Shown: positions 28,379 through 36,766, counted from the stretch's first letter. The stretch is 64,000 nucleotides of DNA from Microbacterium halophytorum (GCF_002970975.1 NZ_KZ672982.1:124001-188000), one strand, 5' to 3'. The notes: generated by a model not told the origin, from the sequence alone. Made by a program: numbers and translations.

Positions 28379-29563
28379 GTGAGCAGCAGCATCCTCGAGC
28401 ACCCAGGGATCCGGCGGGAGAACCCCGCGGGCGGCCCCCTGAAGATCGGCCCGCTGACGGTCGACGTCCCCGTCGTGCTCGCGCCCATGGCGGGCATCAC
28501 GAACACGGCGTTCCGCCGACTGTGCCGCGAGTACGGCGCCGGGCTGTACGTCAGCGAGATGATCACGACGCGCGCCCTGGTCGAGCGCAACCCCGTCACG
28601 ATGCGCCTCATCCAGCACCACGAGTCCGAGACGCCCCGCTCCATCCAGCTGTACGGCGTCGACCCGAAGTACACGGGCGAGGCCGCCCGCATCATCGCGG
28701 CCGAGGACCACGCCGACCACATCGACCTGAACTTCGGCTGCCCCGTGCCGAAGGTGACCCGCAAGGGCGGGGGAGCGGCACTGCCGTGGAAGCTCGACCT
28801 GTTCCGCGACATCGTCTCGGCGGCCGTCGAGGGCGCGGGCGATCTGCCCGTCACCGTGAAGATGCGCAAGGGCATCGACGACGACCACCTCACGTTCCTC
28901 GACGCCGGCCGTATCGCGGAGGAGGTCGGGGCGAAGGCCGTCGCTCTGCACGGCCGCACCGCCAACCAGCATTACTCCGGGCACGCGGACTGGGGCGCGA
29001 TCGCCGAGCTGAAGCAGGCCGTCACAAGCATCCCCGTCCTCGGCAACGGCGATATCTGGAGCGCCGACGACGCCGTGCGGATGGTCGAGGAGACCGGGTG
29101 CGACGGCGTCGTCGTCGGGCGCGGCTGCCTCGGGCGCCCGTGGCTCTTCGGCGACCTCGCGTCGGCGTTCGGCGGCGACGGCGTCTCCGTCGACGCGACT
29201 CTCGGCTTCGTCGCGCGGGCGTTCAAGCGCCACGCGGAGCTGCTCGGCGAATTCTTCGAGAGCGAGGAGCACGGCTGCCGCGACGTGCGCAAGCACGCGT
29301 CGTGGTACTTCAAGGGGTACCCGATCGGCGGCGACCTGCGCGGCCAGTTCTCGCAGGTGACGTCCTACGCCCACATCGACGACCTCATCGGGCAGCTCGA
29401 CCTCGACGCGCCGTACCCCGGCGAAGCCGCCGAGGGCCAGCGGGGGCGCGCGGGCCACCCGAAGCGCCCCGTGCTCCCCGAGGGCTGGCTAGACTCGCGT
29501 GAGATGGGCGCGGACGCGACCAGCGAACTTCAGGAAGCGGAGCTGGACACCAGTGGCGGATGA
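28379..29563 (+). CDS. dusB: tRNA-dihydrouridine synthase
   Basis: FMN enzyme that reduces uridine to dihydrouridine in the tRNA D-loop. The 394 aa show the TIM-barrel start VPVVLAPMAGITNTAFRRLC, the catalytic-cysteine region LNFGCPVPKVTRKGGG (about residues 118-133), VKMRKGIDDDH and the FMN-phosphate block GCDGVVVGRGCLGRPWLF; a helical tRNA-binding domain follows. GTG at 28379 is preceded by GGGAGAATGGCGAG. Its last 11 bases overlap dgt, making a dusB-dgt-dnaG unit. Confidence 0.92.
   Translation: MSSSILEHPGIRRENPAGGPLKIGPLTVDVPVVLAPMAGITNTAFRRLCREYGAGLYVSEMITTRALVERNPVTMRLIQHHESETPRSIQLYGVDPKYTGEAARIIAAEDHADHIDLNFGCPVPKVTRKGGGAALPWKLDLFRDIVSAAVEGAGDLPVTVKMRKGIDDDHLTFLDAGRIAEEVGAKAVALHGRTANQHYSGHADWGAIAELKQAVTSIPVLGNGDIWSADDAVRMVEETGCDGVVVGRGCLGRPWLFGDLASAFGGDGVSVDATLGFVARAFKRHAELLGEFFESEEHGCRDVRKHASWYFKGYPIGGDLRGQFSQVTSYAHIDDLIGQLDLDAPYPGEAAEGQRGRAGHPKRPVLPEGWLDSREMGADATSELQEAELDTSGG
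29490..29495 (+). promoter_or_regulatory. Possible internal -10 box for dgt-dnaG
   Basis: TAGACT inside the 3' end of dusB, the same hexamer used before ctaA, ctaB, sufB and rnpB. It would start a transcript near 29502, about 50 nt before the dgt start. Confidence 0.35.
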
Positions 29564-30890
29564 GCGGAGCAGTCGGCCTGCCGGGTACACCGAGGCGGAC
29601 GAGGAGCGCTTCCACACGGAGCACCACCGCTCGCGGCGCGACAGCTTCGCCAGGGACCGCGCCCGGGTCCTGCACTCCGCGGGCCTGAGGCGCCTGGCCG
29701 CCAAGACGCAGGTCCTGAGCCCCGCGAGCCCCGCCGACTTCGCCCGCAACCGGCTGACGCACTCCCTCGAGGTCGCGCAGGTCGGTCGCGAGATCGGGCA
29801 CGCGCTCGGGCTCGCCGCCGACGTGGTCGACACGGCGTGCCTCGCGCACGACCTGGGCCACCCGCCTTTCGGGCACAATGGCGAGCGGGCGCTGAACTCC
29901 TGGGCGGCCGGGATCGGCGGCTTCGAGGGGAACGCGCAGAGCCTGCGCATCCTGACGCGGCTCGAGGCGAAGGTGTGGGGCGGCGGCCGCTCGCACGGCC
30001 TCAACCTCACCCGCGCGACGCTCGACGCCGTGTGCAAGTACCCGTGGACCGTCGAGGACCCGGTGCCCGACCCCGGTGGGCGCCTCAAGTTCGGCGTCTA
30101 CCCGGAGGACGAGGACGTCTTCGCGTGGATGCGGGACGACGCCCCGTACCGCACCCGGTGCATCGAGGCGGAGGTCATGGACCTCTCCGACGACATCGCG
30201 TACTCGGTGCACGACGTCGAGGACGCCCTGCTGAACGGGTACCTCGATCTGCGCCTCATCAACGACCCCGTCGAGCACCACCCGCTGATCGGCCGCATCC
30301 AGCAGTGGGTCGGCTATGACTTCTCGCGCGAGGAGCTGGCCGATGGCCTGTACCGCCTGTCCCGGCAGCCGATGTGGCCGCGCTCCTTCGACCGGTCGCG
30401 CGCCGACATCGGCCGGCTCAAGAACCTCACGAGCGACCTGATCGGTCGATTCGCGACCGAGTGCGTCCGCGCCACCCACGAGGCGTACGGCACCGAGCGC
30501 CTCGCCCGCTACGGCGCGCACGTGGTCGTACCTCGGGATGTGGAGGTCGAGATCGCCGTGCTCAAGGGCATCATGGGCGCCACGATCGCCGGAACGGACA
30601 CGAGGCGCGGCATCTACCACGAACAGCGCCGCGTGCTCGAGCGCCTCGCGAACACCCTGCTGTCGACGGACACGCTCTTCTCCTCCGGCGCCGACCGGCT
30701 CGATCCGGAGTTCGCCGCCGATTTCGCCGAGGCGCGGACCGACGCGGAGCGCCAGCGCGTCGTCGTGGACCAGGTGGCGAGCCTGACGGACCAGACGGCG
30801 CTCGCGTGGCACAACCGCCTCGTGGGCCACATCGACCCCGAGGAGGTCGGCATCTGGGCCCCGCGCCCCACAGAACTGGCGGGGGTGTAG
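29553..30890 (+). CDS. dgt: Deoxyguanosinetriphosphate triphosphohydrolase-like protein
   Basis: HD-domain enzyme of 445 aa that hydrolyses dNTPs to deoxynucleoside and triphosphate. The HD motif is seen in RNRLTHSLEVAQ (His) and AHDLGHPPFGHNGE (His-Asp), with a later conserved Asp in MDLSDDIAYSVHDVED. GTG at 29553 with GCGGAG upstream is preferred over an in-frame GTG at 29499. In actinobacteria dgt is regularly next to dnaG, fitting a link between dNTP level and replication. dnaG starts one base after its stop. Confidence 0.92.
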   Translation: MADERSSRPAGYTEADEERFHTEHHRSRRDSFARDRARVLHSAGLRRLAAKTQVLSPASPADFARNRLTHSLEVAQVGREIGHALGLAADVVDTACLAHDLGHPPFGHNGERALNSWAAGIGGFEGNAQSLRILTRLEAKVWGGGRSHGLNLTRATLDAVCKYPWTVEDPVPDPGGRLKFGVYPEDEDVFAWMRDDAPYRTRCIEAEVMDLSDDIAYSVHDVEDALLNGYLDLRLINDPVEHHPLIGRIQQWVGYDFSREELADGLYRLSRQPMWPRSFDRSRADIGRLKNLTSDLIGRFATECVRATHEAYGTERLARYGAHVVVPRDVEVEIAVLKGIMGATIAGTDTRRGIYHEQRRVLERLANTLLSTDTLFSSGADRLDPEFAADFAEARTDAERQRVVVDQVASLTDQTALAWHNRLVGHIDPEEVGIWAPRPTELAGV

Positions 30891-30891
30891 C

Positions 30892-32745
30892 GTGCCGAGG
30901 ATCAGGCAGGCGGATGTCGAAGAGGTCAAGGCCCGCACCAACATCGCCGACGTGATCGGCGAGCGCGTCGCGCTGAAGCCGGCGGGCATCGGGTCGATGA
31001 AGGGGCTGTGCCCGTTCCACGACGAGAAGTCGCCCAGCTTCCACGTGCGCCCCCAGCACGGCTACTACCACTGCTTCGGCTGCGGCGAGTCGGGGGACGT
31101 CTACAGCTTCCTGCGCGAGATGGACCACATGTCGTTCACGGAGGCGGTCGAGCGGCTCGCCGGGCGCATCGGCTTCCCGCTGCACTACGAGGAGGGCGGC
31201 GGGCCCGGCCCCGAGCAGAGCGGCCGCGCCCGACTCCTCGCCGTGAACAAGGCCGCCGAGCAGTACTTCCGCTCGCAGCTCGGCGCGCCGGAGGCCGACG
31301 CGGCCCGCCGCTTCCTCGGCGGCCGCGGCTTCGACCCGGCGGCGGCGGCGCACTTCGGCGTCGGCTACGCCCCGAAGGGGTGGGACCACATGCTGCACGC
31401 CCTCGAGAAGCAGGGGTTCACGCGCGAGGAGATGATCACGGCCGGCGTCGTGTCGCAGAATCAGCGCGGCGGCGTCTACGACCGCTTCCGCGGCCGCGTC
31501 GTCTGGCCCATCCGGGACGTCACCGGCCAGACCATCGGCTTCGGCGCGCGCCGGCTGTACGACGACGACAAGGGGCCGAAGTACCTCAACACGCCCGAGA
31601 CGCCCGTCTACAAGAAGAACCAGGTGCTGTACGGCCTCGACCTGGCCAAGCGCGACATCTCCCGCGGCGACCCCAAACGCGTCGTCGTCGTCGAGGGGTA
31701 CACCGACGTGATGGCCTGCCACCTCGCGGGCATCACGACCGCGATCGCGACGTGCGGCACGGCGTTCGGCTCCGAGCACGTCACGGTGCTCCGGCGCGTG
31801 ATGGGCGACGACTCGGCCAACGGCGAAGTGATCTTCACCTTCGACCCGGACGAGGCGGGCCAGAAGGCGGCCGTCCGCGCCTTCGCCGAGGAGAAGCGCT
31901 TCAACGCCCAGTCCTTCGTCGCCGTGGCGCCCGACGGGCTGGACCCGTGCGACCTGCGGCTGCAACGAGGAGATGCGGCCGTGATGGGGCTCGTCGAGCA
32001 CAAGAAGCCCATGTTCGAATTCATGATCGATCGGCGCATCTCCGGCTTCGACCTCGCCACCGTCGAGGGCAGGGTCGGTGCGCTGCGCTCGGCGGCGCCG
32101 ATCGTCGCCGAGATCAGGGACCGCCTCCTGCGCCCCGGGTACGAGCGCGTCCTCGCGCTGCGGCTCGGCATGGACCCCTCCGACGTGCATCGGGAGGTCG
32201 AGCATGCCTCGCGCGCGCCGAAGCAGGAGCAGCGCCGCACGCACCAGCCGGAGACCGAAGCGCCCGTCGCGGCTCCGGCCGTCACGCTCGCGACGCTGCC
32301 GCGGACGCCGCAGAACGCGCGCGAGCGCGACGCGCTGACGGGGTTCCTGCAGTACGGCCACCGCGTCGAGCCCTCCCTGTTCGCCAGGGCCATCGCCGTG
32401 CCGTTCCACCACCCGGCGCTGGAGGGCGTGCGGCGGGCGCTCGAGGCGACCGACCGGACGAAGCCCGGATGGGCGCTCGCCGTCGTCGAGAGCGCGCCAG
32501 GGGCGTACGCGACCCTCGCGGGTGAGCTGCTGGCCCGCGATTTCCCCGCGCGCGACGAGGAGCACGCGGTCGCATCGATCAACGACCTCGCCCGCCAGCT
32601 CATCCTGGGCGCCCTGGCCGAGCAGAAGAATCAGCTCCTCGGCGCGATCCAGCGCGTCCCCGCAGACTCCGACGAGGGCCGCACGCTCCGGATGCAGCTG
32701 CGCGATCTCGACGCCGAGCGGGCCAGGCTCACGGCCGACGACTGA
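30892..32745 (+). CDS. dnaG: DNA primase
   Basis: Makes RNA primers at the replication fork. The 617 aa have a CHC2 zinc-binding domain with C40, H43, C61 and C64 (CPFH and CFGC), the catalytic core with Toprim residues VVVVEGYTDVMAC (about 264-276) and DPDEAG (Asp cluster about 318), and a C-terminal helicase-binding domain after a Pro/Glu-rich linker (about 440-465). GTG start; co-transcribed with dgt. Confidence 0.95.
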   Translation: MPRIRQADVEEVKARTNIADVIGERVALKPAGIGSMKGLCPFHDEKSPSFHVRPQHGYYHCFGCGESGDVYSFLREMDHMSFTEAVERLAGRIGFPLHYEEGGGPGPEQSGRARLLAVNKAAEQYFRSQLGAPEADAARRFLGGRGFDPAAAAHFGVGYAPKGWDHMLHALEKQGFTREEMITAGVVSQNQRGGVYDRFRGRVVWPIRDVTGQTIGFGARRLYDDDKGPKYLNTPETPVYKKNQVLYGLDLAKRDISRGDPKRVVVVEGYTDVMACHLAGITTAIATCGTAFGSEHVTVLRRVMGDDSANGEVIFTFDPDEAGQKAAVRAFAEEKRFNAQSFVAVAPDGLDPCDLRLQRGDAAVMGLVEHKKPMFEFMIDRRISGFDLATVEGRVGALRSAAPIVAEIRDRLLRPGYERVLALRLGMDPSDVHREVEHASRAPKQEQRRTHQPETEAPVAAPAVTLATLPRTPQNARERDALTGFLQYGHRVEPSLFARAIAVPFHHPALEGVRRALEATDRTKPGWALAVVESAPGAYATLAGELLARDFPARDEEHAVASINDLARQLILGALAEQKNQLLGAIQRVPADSDEGRTLRMQLRDLDAERARLTADD

Positions 32746-32800
32746 CCGCTGCCTCGCAGCGGGTGACCTCCGTTACCGATTCGTAAGGCAGGATGGGGGG

Positions 32801-33583
32801 ATGCGCATCGAAGACCACCCGGACGTCGCGATCACGTGCAGCGACCTGAGCGTCGCCCGCTCGGGCAGCGGCCAGAAGATCCGCGCGGCGGACGGCGTCT
32901 CGTTCGAGCTGGCCTGGGGCGGCACCATGTGCATCAGCGGGCCGACCGGTTCCGGGAAGTCGAGCCTCGTCTCGGTGCTCGCGGGCGAGCGCGACGAGAC
33001 CCGCGAGGTCGCGGGGGGAGAGGCGACGGTGTGCGGCGTGAACGTGCGCAAGCCGGGCAGGGCGCACCGTGTGCTCACGTACCGCGTCGGCTACCTCCCG
33101 CAGAGCGCCGGCGCGAACCTCCCACCGCGGCTCAACGTCGCCGAGATCATCGCCGAACCGATCCTGTCGCGCGATCGCAACGCGACCGGCCGCGCACTCG
33201 ACCTGCGCATCGCCGCGCTCCTCGACGAGGTGCAGCTGCAGCTCGGCGCCGTCGACAAGTTCCCTTACGAATTGAGCGCCGGCATGCGCCAGCGCGTGGC
33301 GATCGCCCGCGCGCTCGTGCTCGACCCGCAGCTGCTGGTCGCCGACGAGCCGCTCGCGAACCTCGACCTCGAGGTGCGCCACACGGTGTTCGACGCCATC
33401 GTCCGGCGGCGCGCCGAGTGGGACATGGCCTCGCTCATCGTCAGCAACGACCCGTACCTCGCCCGCGAGCTGAAGGCCGACCGGATGCAGCTGCGCGGCG
33501 GACACGTCGTCGCGATCGGTTCGAGCGAGGACGTGCAGTGGACGCCGGGCGCTCAGGAGGACGGCTCGCTGTCGCTCACGTGA
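32801..33583 (+). CDS. Orphan ABC ATPase with variant signature motif
   Basis: 260-aa ABC ATPase with no permease or binding-protein gene nearby. Walker A GPTGSGKSS (residues 47-55), Q-loop LPQSAG (99-104), signature LSAGMRQR (158-165, in place of LSGGQ), Walker B LLVADEP (178-184). The H-loop histidine appears to be replaced: Walker B is followed by SLIVSNDPYLAREL, where a His is expected at the Asn. That loss suggests slow or no hydrolysis, or a regulatory role. The start is 55 bp after dnaG, without a visible terminator, so it may be transcribed with dnaG. Substrate and partner are unknown. Confidence 0.75.
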   Translation: MRIEDHPDVAITCSDLSVARSGSGQKIRAADGVSFELAWGGTMCISGPTGSGKSSLVSVLAGERDETREVAGGEATVCGVNVRKPGRAHRVLTYRVGYLPQSAGANLPPRLNVAEIIAEPILSRDRNATGRALDLRIAALLDEVQLQLGAVDKFPYELSAGMRQRVAIARALVLDPQLLVADEPLANLDLEVRHTVFDAIVRRRAEWDMASLIVSNDPYLARELKADRMQLRGGHVVAIGSSEDVQWTPGAQEDGSLSLT

Positions 33584-33664
33584 CGCGCCCGGGCGTGCGC
33601 CCGAGTCGATTCCACCCCGCAATGTTTGCTAAGCTGTACGGGTTGCCGCGAGAGCGGAACACAT

Positions 33665-33739
33665 TCCCCTGTAGCTCAACGGCAGAGCAATCGGCTGTTA
33701 ACCGATAGGTTGTTGGTTCGAATCCAACCGGGGGAGCCA
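33665..33739 (+). tRNA. tRNA-Asn (GTT), CCA encoded
   Basis: Cloverleaf with acceptor TCCCCTG/CGGGGGA, D-arm with GTAGCTCAACGGCAGAGC, anticodon GTT at 33697-33699, T-arm GTTGG-TTCGAAT-CCAAC, and discriminator G followed by an encoded CCA (33737-33739). Confidence 0.97.
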
Positions 33740-33740
33740 C

Positions 33741-33767
33741 AGGCCCTCACCGCACCGGTGAGGGCCT
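33741..33767 (+). terminator. Terminator of tRNA-Asn
   Basis: 12-bp stem AGGCCCTCACCG/CGGTGAGGGCCT with a 3-nt loop, directly after the CCA and followed by TCT. Confidence 0.85.
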
Positions 33768-33814
33768 TCTGCGTGTTCGGGGCCGCGCACCGCGCACGAA
33801 TTCCCCCTCGGCTC

Positions 33815-33843
33815 TGGACAACCGCCCCGCCGTGGGTGAGACT
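33815..33843 (+). promoter_or_regulatory. Candidate promoter of the 60-aa protein gene
   Basis: TGGACA (33815-33820) and GAGACT (33838-33843) with 17-bp spacing; the gene starts 47 bp downstream. Confidence 0.4.
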
Positions 33844-33890
33844 GGCCTCAGCCGGCCGGGGAGCCGGACTCCTCAGGGGAAGGAGCGCTT

Positions 33891-34073
33891 ATGGGGATCG
33901 AAGATCTCGCTGCCAGCGCGAAAGATGCTCTCGCTTCCGACAAGGGGGAGGAGATCAGCGACCAGGTACTGGACGGGGCCGAAGGCCTCGCGAACAAGGT
34001 CACAGGAAACAACTTCGCCGACAACATCGAGGCCGCGAAGAACGCGGCTGACGACTTCCTCGGCAAGCAGTAA
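33891..34073 (+). CDS. Small acidic helical protein, MT0933/Rv0909 antitoxin-like
   Basis: 60-aa protein, strongly acidic and predicted all-helical, starting MGIEDLAASAKDALAS and containing GLANKVTGNNFADNIEAAKN. Length, composition and the VTG(N/G)xFxDxI block resemble the MT0933-like putative antitoxin family. A strong ribosome site (GGAAGGAG) and its own promoter and terminator suggest high expression as a single gene. No toxin gene is beside it, so a stress or surface-associated role is just as likely. Confidence 0.8.
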   Translation: MGIEDLAASAKDALASDKGEEISDQVLDGAEGLANKVTGNNFADNIEAAKNAADDFLGKQ

Positions 34074-34092
34074 CTTTCGCGATTGACGCGAC

Positions 34093-34125
34093 GAACTCCC
34101 TCCGCAGGCTCTGCGGAGGGAGTTC
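34093..34125. terminator. Bidirectional terminator between the 60-aa gene and def
   Basis: Perfect 15-bp stem GAACTCCCTCCGCAG/CTGCGGAGGGAGTTC, 3-nt loop, between convergent genes, followed by TCTCCTGT on the plus strand. Confidence 0.85.
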
Positions 34126-34137
34126 TCCTGTGCGGGG

Positions 34138-34704
34138 TCAGCCCTCGAGGTCGTCGACCCCGGGGAGCCAGGACTGCCCGGGCCGCCCCCAGCCGCGCTT
34201 CTTCGAGATCTTCTGCGCCGTCTTCCAGTCGCCGTCCGAGACGCGGTCGACGTAGATGATGCCGTCGAGGTGGTCGAACTCGTGCTGCATGATCCGCGCG
34301 CGCCAGCCGTCCACGTCGATCCGGACGGGCTCGCCCGACAGGTCGATGCCCGTCACCACGGCGCGGTCCGCCCGGCGCAGCGGGAACCGCTCGCCGGGGA
34401 ACGACAGGCAGCCCTCGCTCTCGGCGTCCTCATCCGGGTGCCCCGGCTCGGGCGGCGTCATCAGCAGCTCGGGATTGATGATCTCGCCGCGCCACGGCTG
34501 ACCGTCGTCGTCCTCGTAGGAGTAGACGTAGATCCGCAGACTGACGCCGACCTGGGGCGCCGCGAGGCCGACACCGGGTGCCGCGTCCATCGTCTCGTAC
34601 ATGTCGGCGACGAGGGTGCGCACGTCGTCCGTGATCTCGCCGACGGGGTCGGCCGGCGCATGCAGGACGGGATCGCCCCAGATGCGGATGGGAAGAACTG
34701 CCAT
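34138..34704 (-). CDS. def: Peptide deformylase
   Basis: Metalloenzyme that removes the formyl group from nascent proteins. The 188 aa show all three motifs: GVGLAAPQVG (about residues 44-53), EGCLSFPG (Cys ligand) and QHEFDHLDG (two His ligands and catalytic Glu). It lacks the long insertion of some actinobacterial types. ATG is 7 nt from a TAGGCT box, so the mRNA is probably leaderless. Confidence 0.96.
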   Translation of the reverse strand: MAVLPIRIWGDPVLHAPADPVGEITDDVRTLVADMYETMDAAPGVGLAAPQVGVSLRIYVYSYEDDDGQPWRGEIINPELLMTPPEPGHPDEDAESEGCLSFPGERFPLRRADRAVVTGIDLSGEPVRIDVDGWRARIMQHEFDHLDGIIYVDRVSDGDWKTAQKISKKRGWGRPGQSWLPGVDDLEG

Positions 34705-34711
34705 GCTCCCC

Positions 34712-34717
34712 AGCCTA
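34712..34717 (-). promoter_or_regulatory. Leaderless -10 box of def
   Basis: Minus-strand TAGGCT, then 7 nt, then ATG at 34704. Confidence 0.5.
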
Positions 34718-34745
34718 GTCGCGGCGGATTGTGACCCGCCGGGGC

Positions 34746-34751
34746 TAGGCT
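34746..34751 (+). promoter_or_regulatory. -10 box of the DMT-type gene
   Basis: TAGGCT followed by 8 nt and the GTG at 34760. It is divergent from the def -10 box, with only 28 bp between the two hexamers. Confidence 0.45.
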
Positions 34752-34759
34752 CGGATACC

Positions 34760-35953
34760 GTGATAGGGCTCAGCGAGGTCGATGTGAGCGAGCAGTTCGT
34801 CGGGTTCCTCCAGAATCCGGGGCTCCTGCTCGGGATCCCGCTCGCCCTCGCGGGCGCGGTCTTCATGTCGTTGGGTGCCCAGTACCAGAGCCGCGGCGTG
34901 CGCAAGGCGGAGCGCACGTCGGGCGCGACGGGTCGGCACGGCCTCGGGCTGACGCATCTCCTCCATCTGCTGCGGCGCCCGTCATGGATCGTCGGCACCC
35001 TCCTGCTCGGGCTCGCGATCGTCTGCCAGCTCAGCGCGCTGGCCGTCGCGCCGCTCATCGTGGTGCAGCCGCTCGGCGCCGTCTCCTTGGTGATCACGAC
35101 GCTGCTCAACGCCCAGGTCACAGGCCACATGCCGACGAAGCGGTCCATGACCGCGATCGGGCTCTGCATCGGCGGCATCTTCCTGTTCGTGATCGTCGCA
35201 GCGCTCTACGCGACCGAGCGCCCGGTCACCGACACGGATCTGCTGATCGTGATGACGATCATGGTCGTCGTCGCCATCGTGATCGCGACGTCGTGGCTGC
35301 TGCTGCGCCGGAAGCTCCCCGCCCTGTTCTACATCGCTGTCGCCGGCATCCTGTACGGCTTCGTCGCGACGCTCGCCAAGATCATCATCCTGCGCATCCA
35401 GAACGACGACTTCGGGTGGGTCACGATCGCGTGCGGCATCGCGCTCATCGCGGCCGCCGTCGTCGGCGCGTACTTCGTACAGTCCGCGTACTCCTCGGGC
35501 CCGCCCGACCTCGTCATCGCGGGGCTCACGGTGATCGACCCGATCGTCGCCGTGCTCATCGGCGCGCTCGTGCTCGGCGAGGCCTCGGAGGCGCCGCCCT
35601 GGGCGATCGTCGTCTTCATCGTCACGGGCGCCGTCGCGACGGTCGGCGTGATCCTGCTCGCCCGCCACCACCCGCAGGTGATCAGCGAGTCCCAGCAGGT
35701 GGACATCGCCCGCGGCAGCAACGCGGGCGTCGACAGGGCGGCGACCGACGCCGGCCGCCCTCGCGAGTCGCGCGAGGCCTTCGAACAGGATTCGGCCGTG
35801 ATCCGCGACGAACCGGACGAGGTCGGCCGCGGGCGCGAGCACAGGAACCCTCCGACGACGCCGCTCGACGACCTGCGGGCGCTGCGAGACCCCGACGACC
35901 TCCTCGACAGGCGGAACCCGCCGAAGGACGAGCGGCAGCCCCCTCCGCGATAG
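34760..35953 (+). CDS. DMT-type membrane transporter with long charged C-terminal tail
   Basis: 397-aa inner-membrane protein. About nine helices between residues 15 and 315 with EamA/NIPA-like stretches (FMSLGAQYQSRGVRKAE, LAVAPLIVVQPLGAVSLV, GLTVIDPIVAVLIGALVLGE). NIPA relatives move Mg2+, other DMT members export metabolites, and the substrate is unknown. The last 80 residues are hydrophilic, dense in Arg/Asp/Glu/Pro, and probably a disordered cytoplasmic tail. GTG at 34760 lies 8 nt from a TAGGCT box. Confidence 0.8.
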   Translation: MIGLSEVDVSEQFVGFLQNPGLLLGIPLALAGAVFMSLGAQYQSRGVRKAERTSGATGRHGLGLTHLLHLLRRPSWIVGTLLLGLAIVCQLSALAVAPLIVVQPLGAVSLVITTLLNAQVTGHMPTKRSMTAIGLCIGGIFLFVIVAALYATERPVTDTDLLIVMTIMVVVAIVIATSWLLLRRKLPALFYIAVAGILYGFVATLAKIIILRIQNDDFGWVTIACGIALIAAAVVGAYFVQSAYSSGPPDLVIAGLTVIDPIVAVLIGALVLGEASEAPPWAIVVFIVTGAVATVGVILLARHHPQVISESQQVDIARGSNAGVDRAATDAGRPRESREAFEQDSAVIRDEPDEVGRGREHRNPPTTPLDDLRALRDPDDLLDRRNPPKDERQPPPR

Positions 35954-35965
35954 GCTGGGCGACGC

Positions 35966-36040
35966 GGGGCCGTAGCCAAGATGGTCAAGGCAGCGAGCTC
36001 ATAACTCGACGATCCGTGGGTTCAAGTCCCACCGGCCCCA
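35966..36040 (+). tRNA. tRNA-Met (CAT), no encoded CCA
   Basis: Acceptor GGGGCCG/CGGCCCC, discriminator A, anticodon CAT at 36000-36002, T-arm GTGGG-TTCAAGT-CCCAC. CCA is not encoded. The first base pair below the anticodon arm (27-43) is a G-A mismatch. An isoleucine tRNA with a modified CAT anticodon cannot be excluded by eye, but the body resembles elongator Met. Confidence 0.9.
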
Positions 36041-36087
36041 CTCGAGGTCACGTCACCGGATGTTCAGACACCCGTGTAACTACCCGC

Positions 36088-36117
36088 TTGTCATTTCGGC
36101 GGCGGGGGTGTGATAAT
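36088..36117 (+). promoter_or_regulatory. Sigma70-like promoter of the DUF3145 gene
   Basis: TTGTCA (36088-36093), 18-bp spacer, GATAAT (36112-36117). One of the few promoters here with both hexamers recognisable. It gives a leader of about 95 nt. Confidence 0.6.
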
Positions 36118-36219
36118 CGAGACGCAACCGAATACACCAGCCGGATCTTCCGGTCGGGTCCACGACAGGTCGTAGGGGAAGACGCACCTGACGCAGGACC
36201 AGACGAAAACGGAGAGATC

Positions 36220-36723
36220 ATGGCGACACCACACGCGCGCGGAGTGATCTATGTGCACTCCGCGCCGAAAGCGCTCTGCCCGCACCTCGAGTGGGCGGTC
36301 GGCCGTTCGCTCGGCCGTGCCGTCAGCTTCGACTGGGCGGAGCAGCCGGTCATGCCCGGCGCGCGCCGCACGGAGTACTCGTGGGAGGGCCCGGCTGGCA
36401 CGGGCGCCGCGCTGGCGACCGCGATCCGAGGCTGGGAGCACCTGCGCTTCGAGGTCACGGAGGATCCGACGCCGCGCAGCGACGGCGGTCGATGGATGCA
36501 CACGCCCGACCTCGGCATCCACTACGCCCAGATGGACGCGTCGGGGAACATCGTGATCCCCGAGGACCGCGTCCGCTACGCCATGGAGGTCGCCGCCGGC
36601 GACGCCTTCGAGCTGCAGCGCGAGCTCGACGTCGCCCTCGGCACGTCCTGGGACGACGAGCTCGAGGCCTTCCGCCACGCCGGCGACCACCAGCAGGTCG
36701 TGTGGTTGCACAAGGTCGGCTGA
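36220..36723 (+). CDS. DUF3145 family protein
   Basis: 167-aa soluble protein of unknown function found across actinobacteria, often beside the fatty-acid synthase genes, as here. It is recognised by its start TPHARGVIYVHSAPKALCPH, the WEGPAGTGAALATAIRGW block and the C-terminal ELDVALGTSWDDELEAFRH. ATG is preceded by GGAGAG. It converges on the fab operon and has its own promoter with both hexamers; a link to lipid metabolism is suggested only by position. Confidence 0.88.
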   Translation: MATPHARGVIYVHSAPKALCPHLEWAVGRSLGRAVSFDWAEQPVMPGARRTEYSWEGPAGTGAALATAIRGWEHLRFEVTEDPTPRSDGGRWMHTPDLGIHYAQMDASGNIVIPEDRVRYAMEVAAGDAFELQRELDVALGTSWDDELEAFRHAGDHQQVVWLHKVG

Positions 36724-36766
36724 CCCGGATGACCTGCGGCGGCCGCGAGGCCGCGGACACGAAGAC

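Noticed and set aside
33891-34073. A toxin-antitoxin pair at the 60-aa antitoxin-like gene
   Set aside because: No small frame with toxin features lies on either side; the neighbours are tRNA-Asn and def.
35966-36040. tRNA-Ile (lysidine-type CAT) instead of tRNA-Met
   Set aside because: The body resembles elongator tRNA-Met as I recall it; the point can only be settled with a tRNA classifier, so Met is kept.
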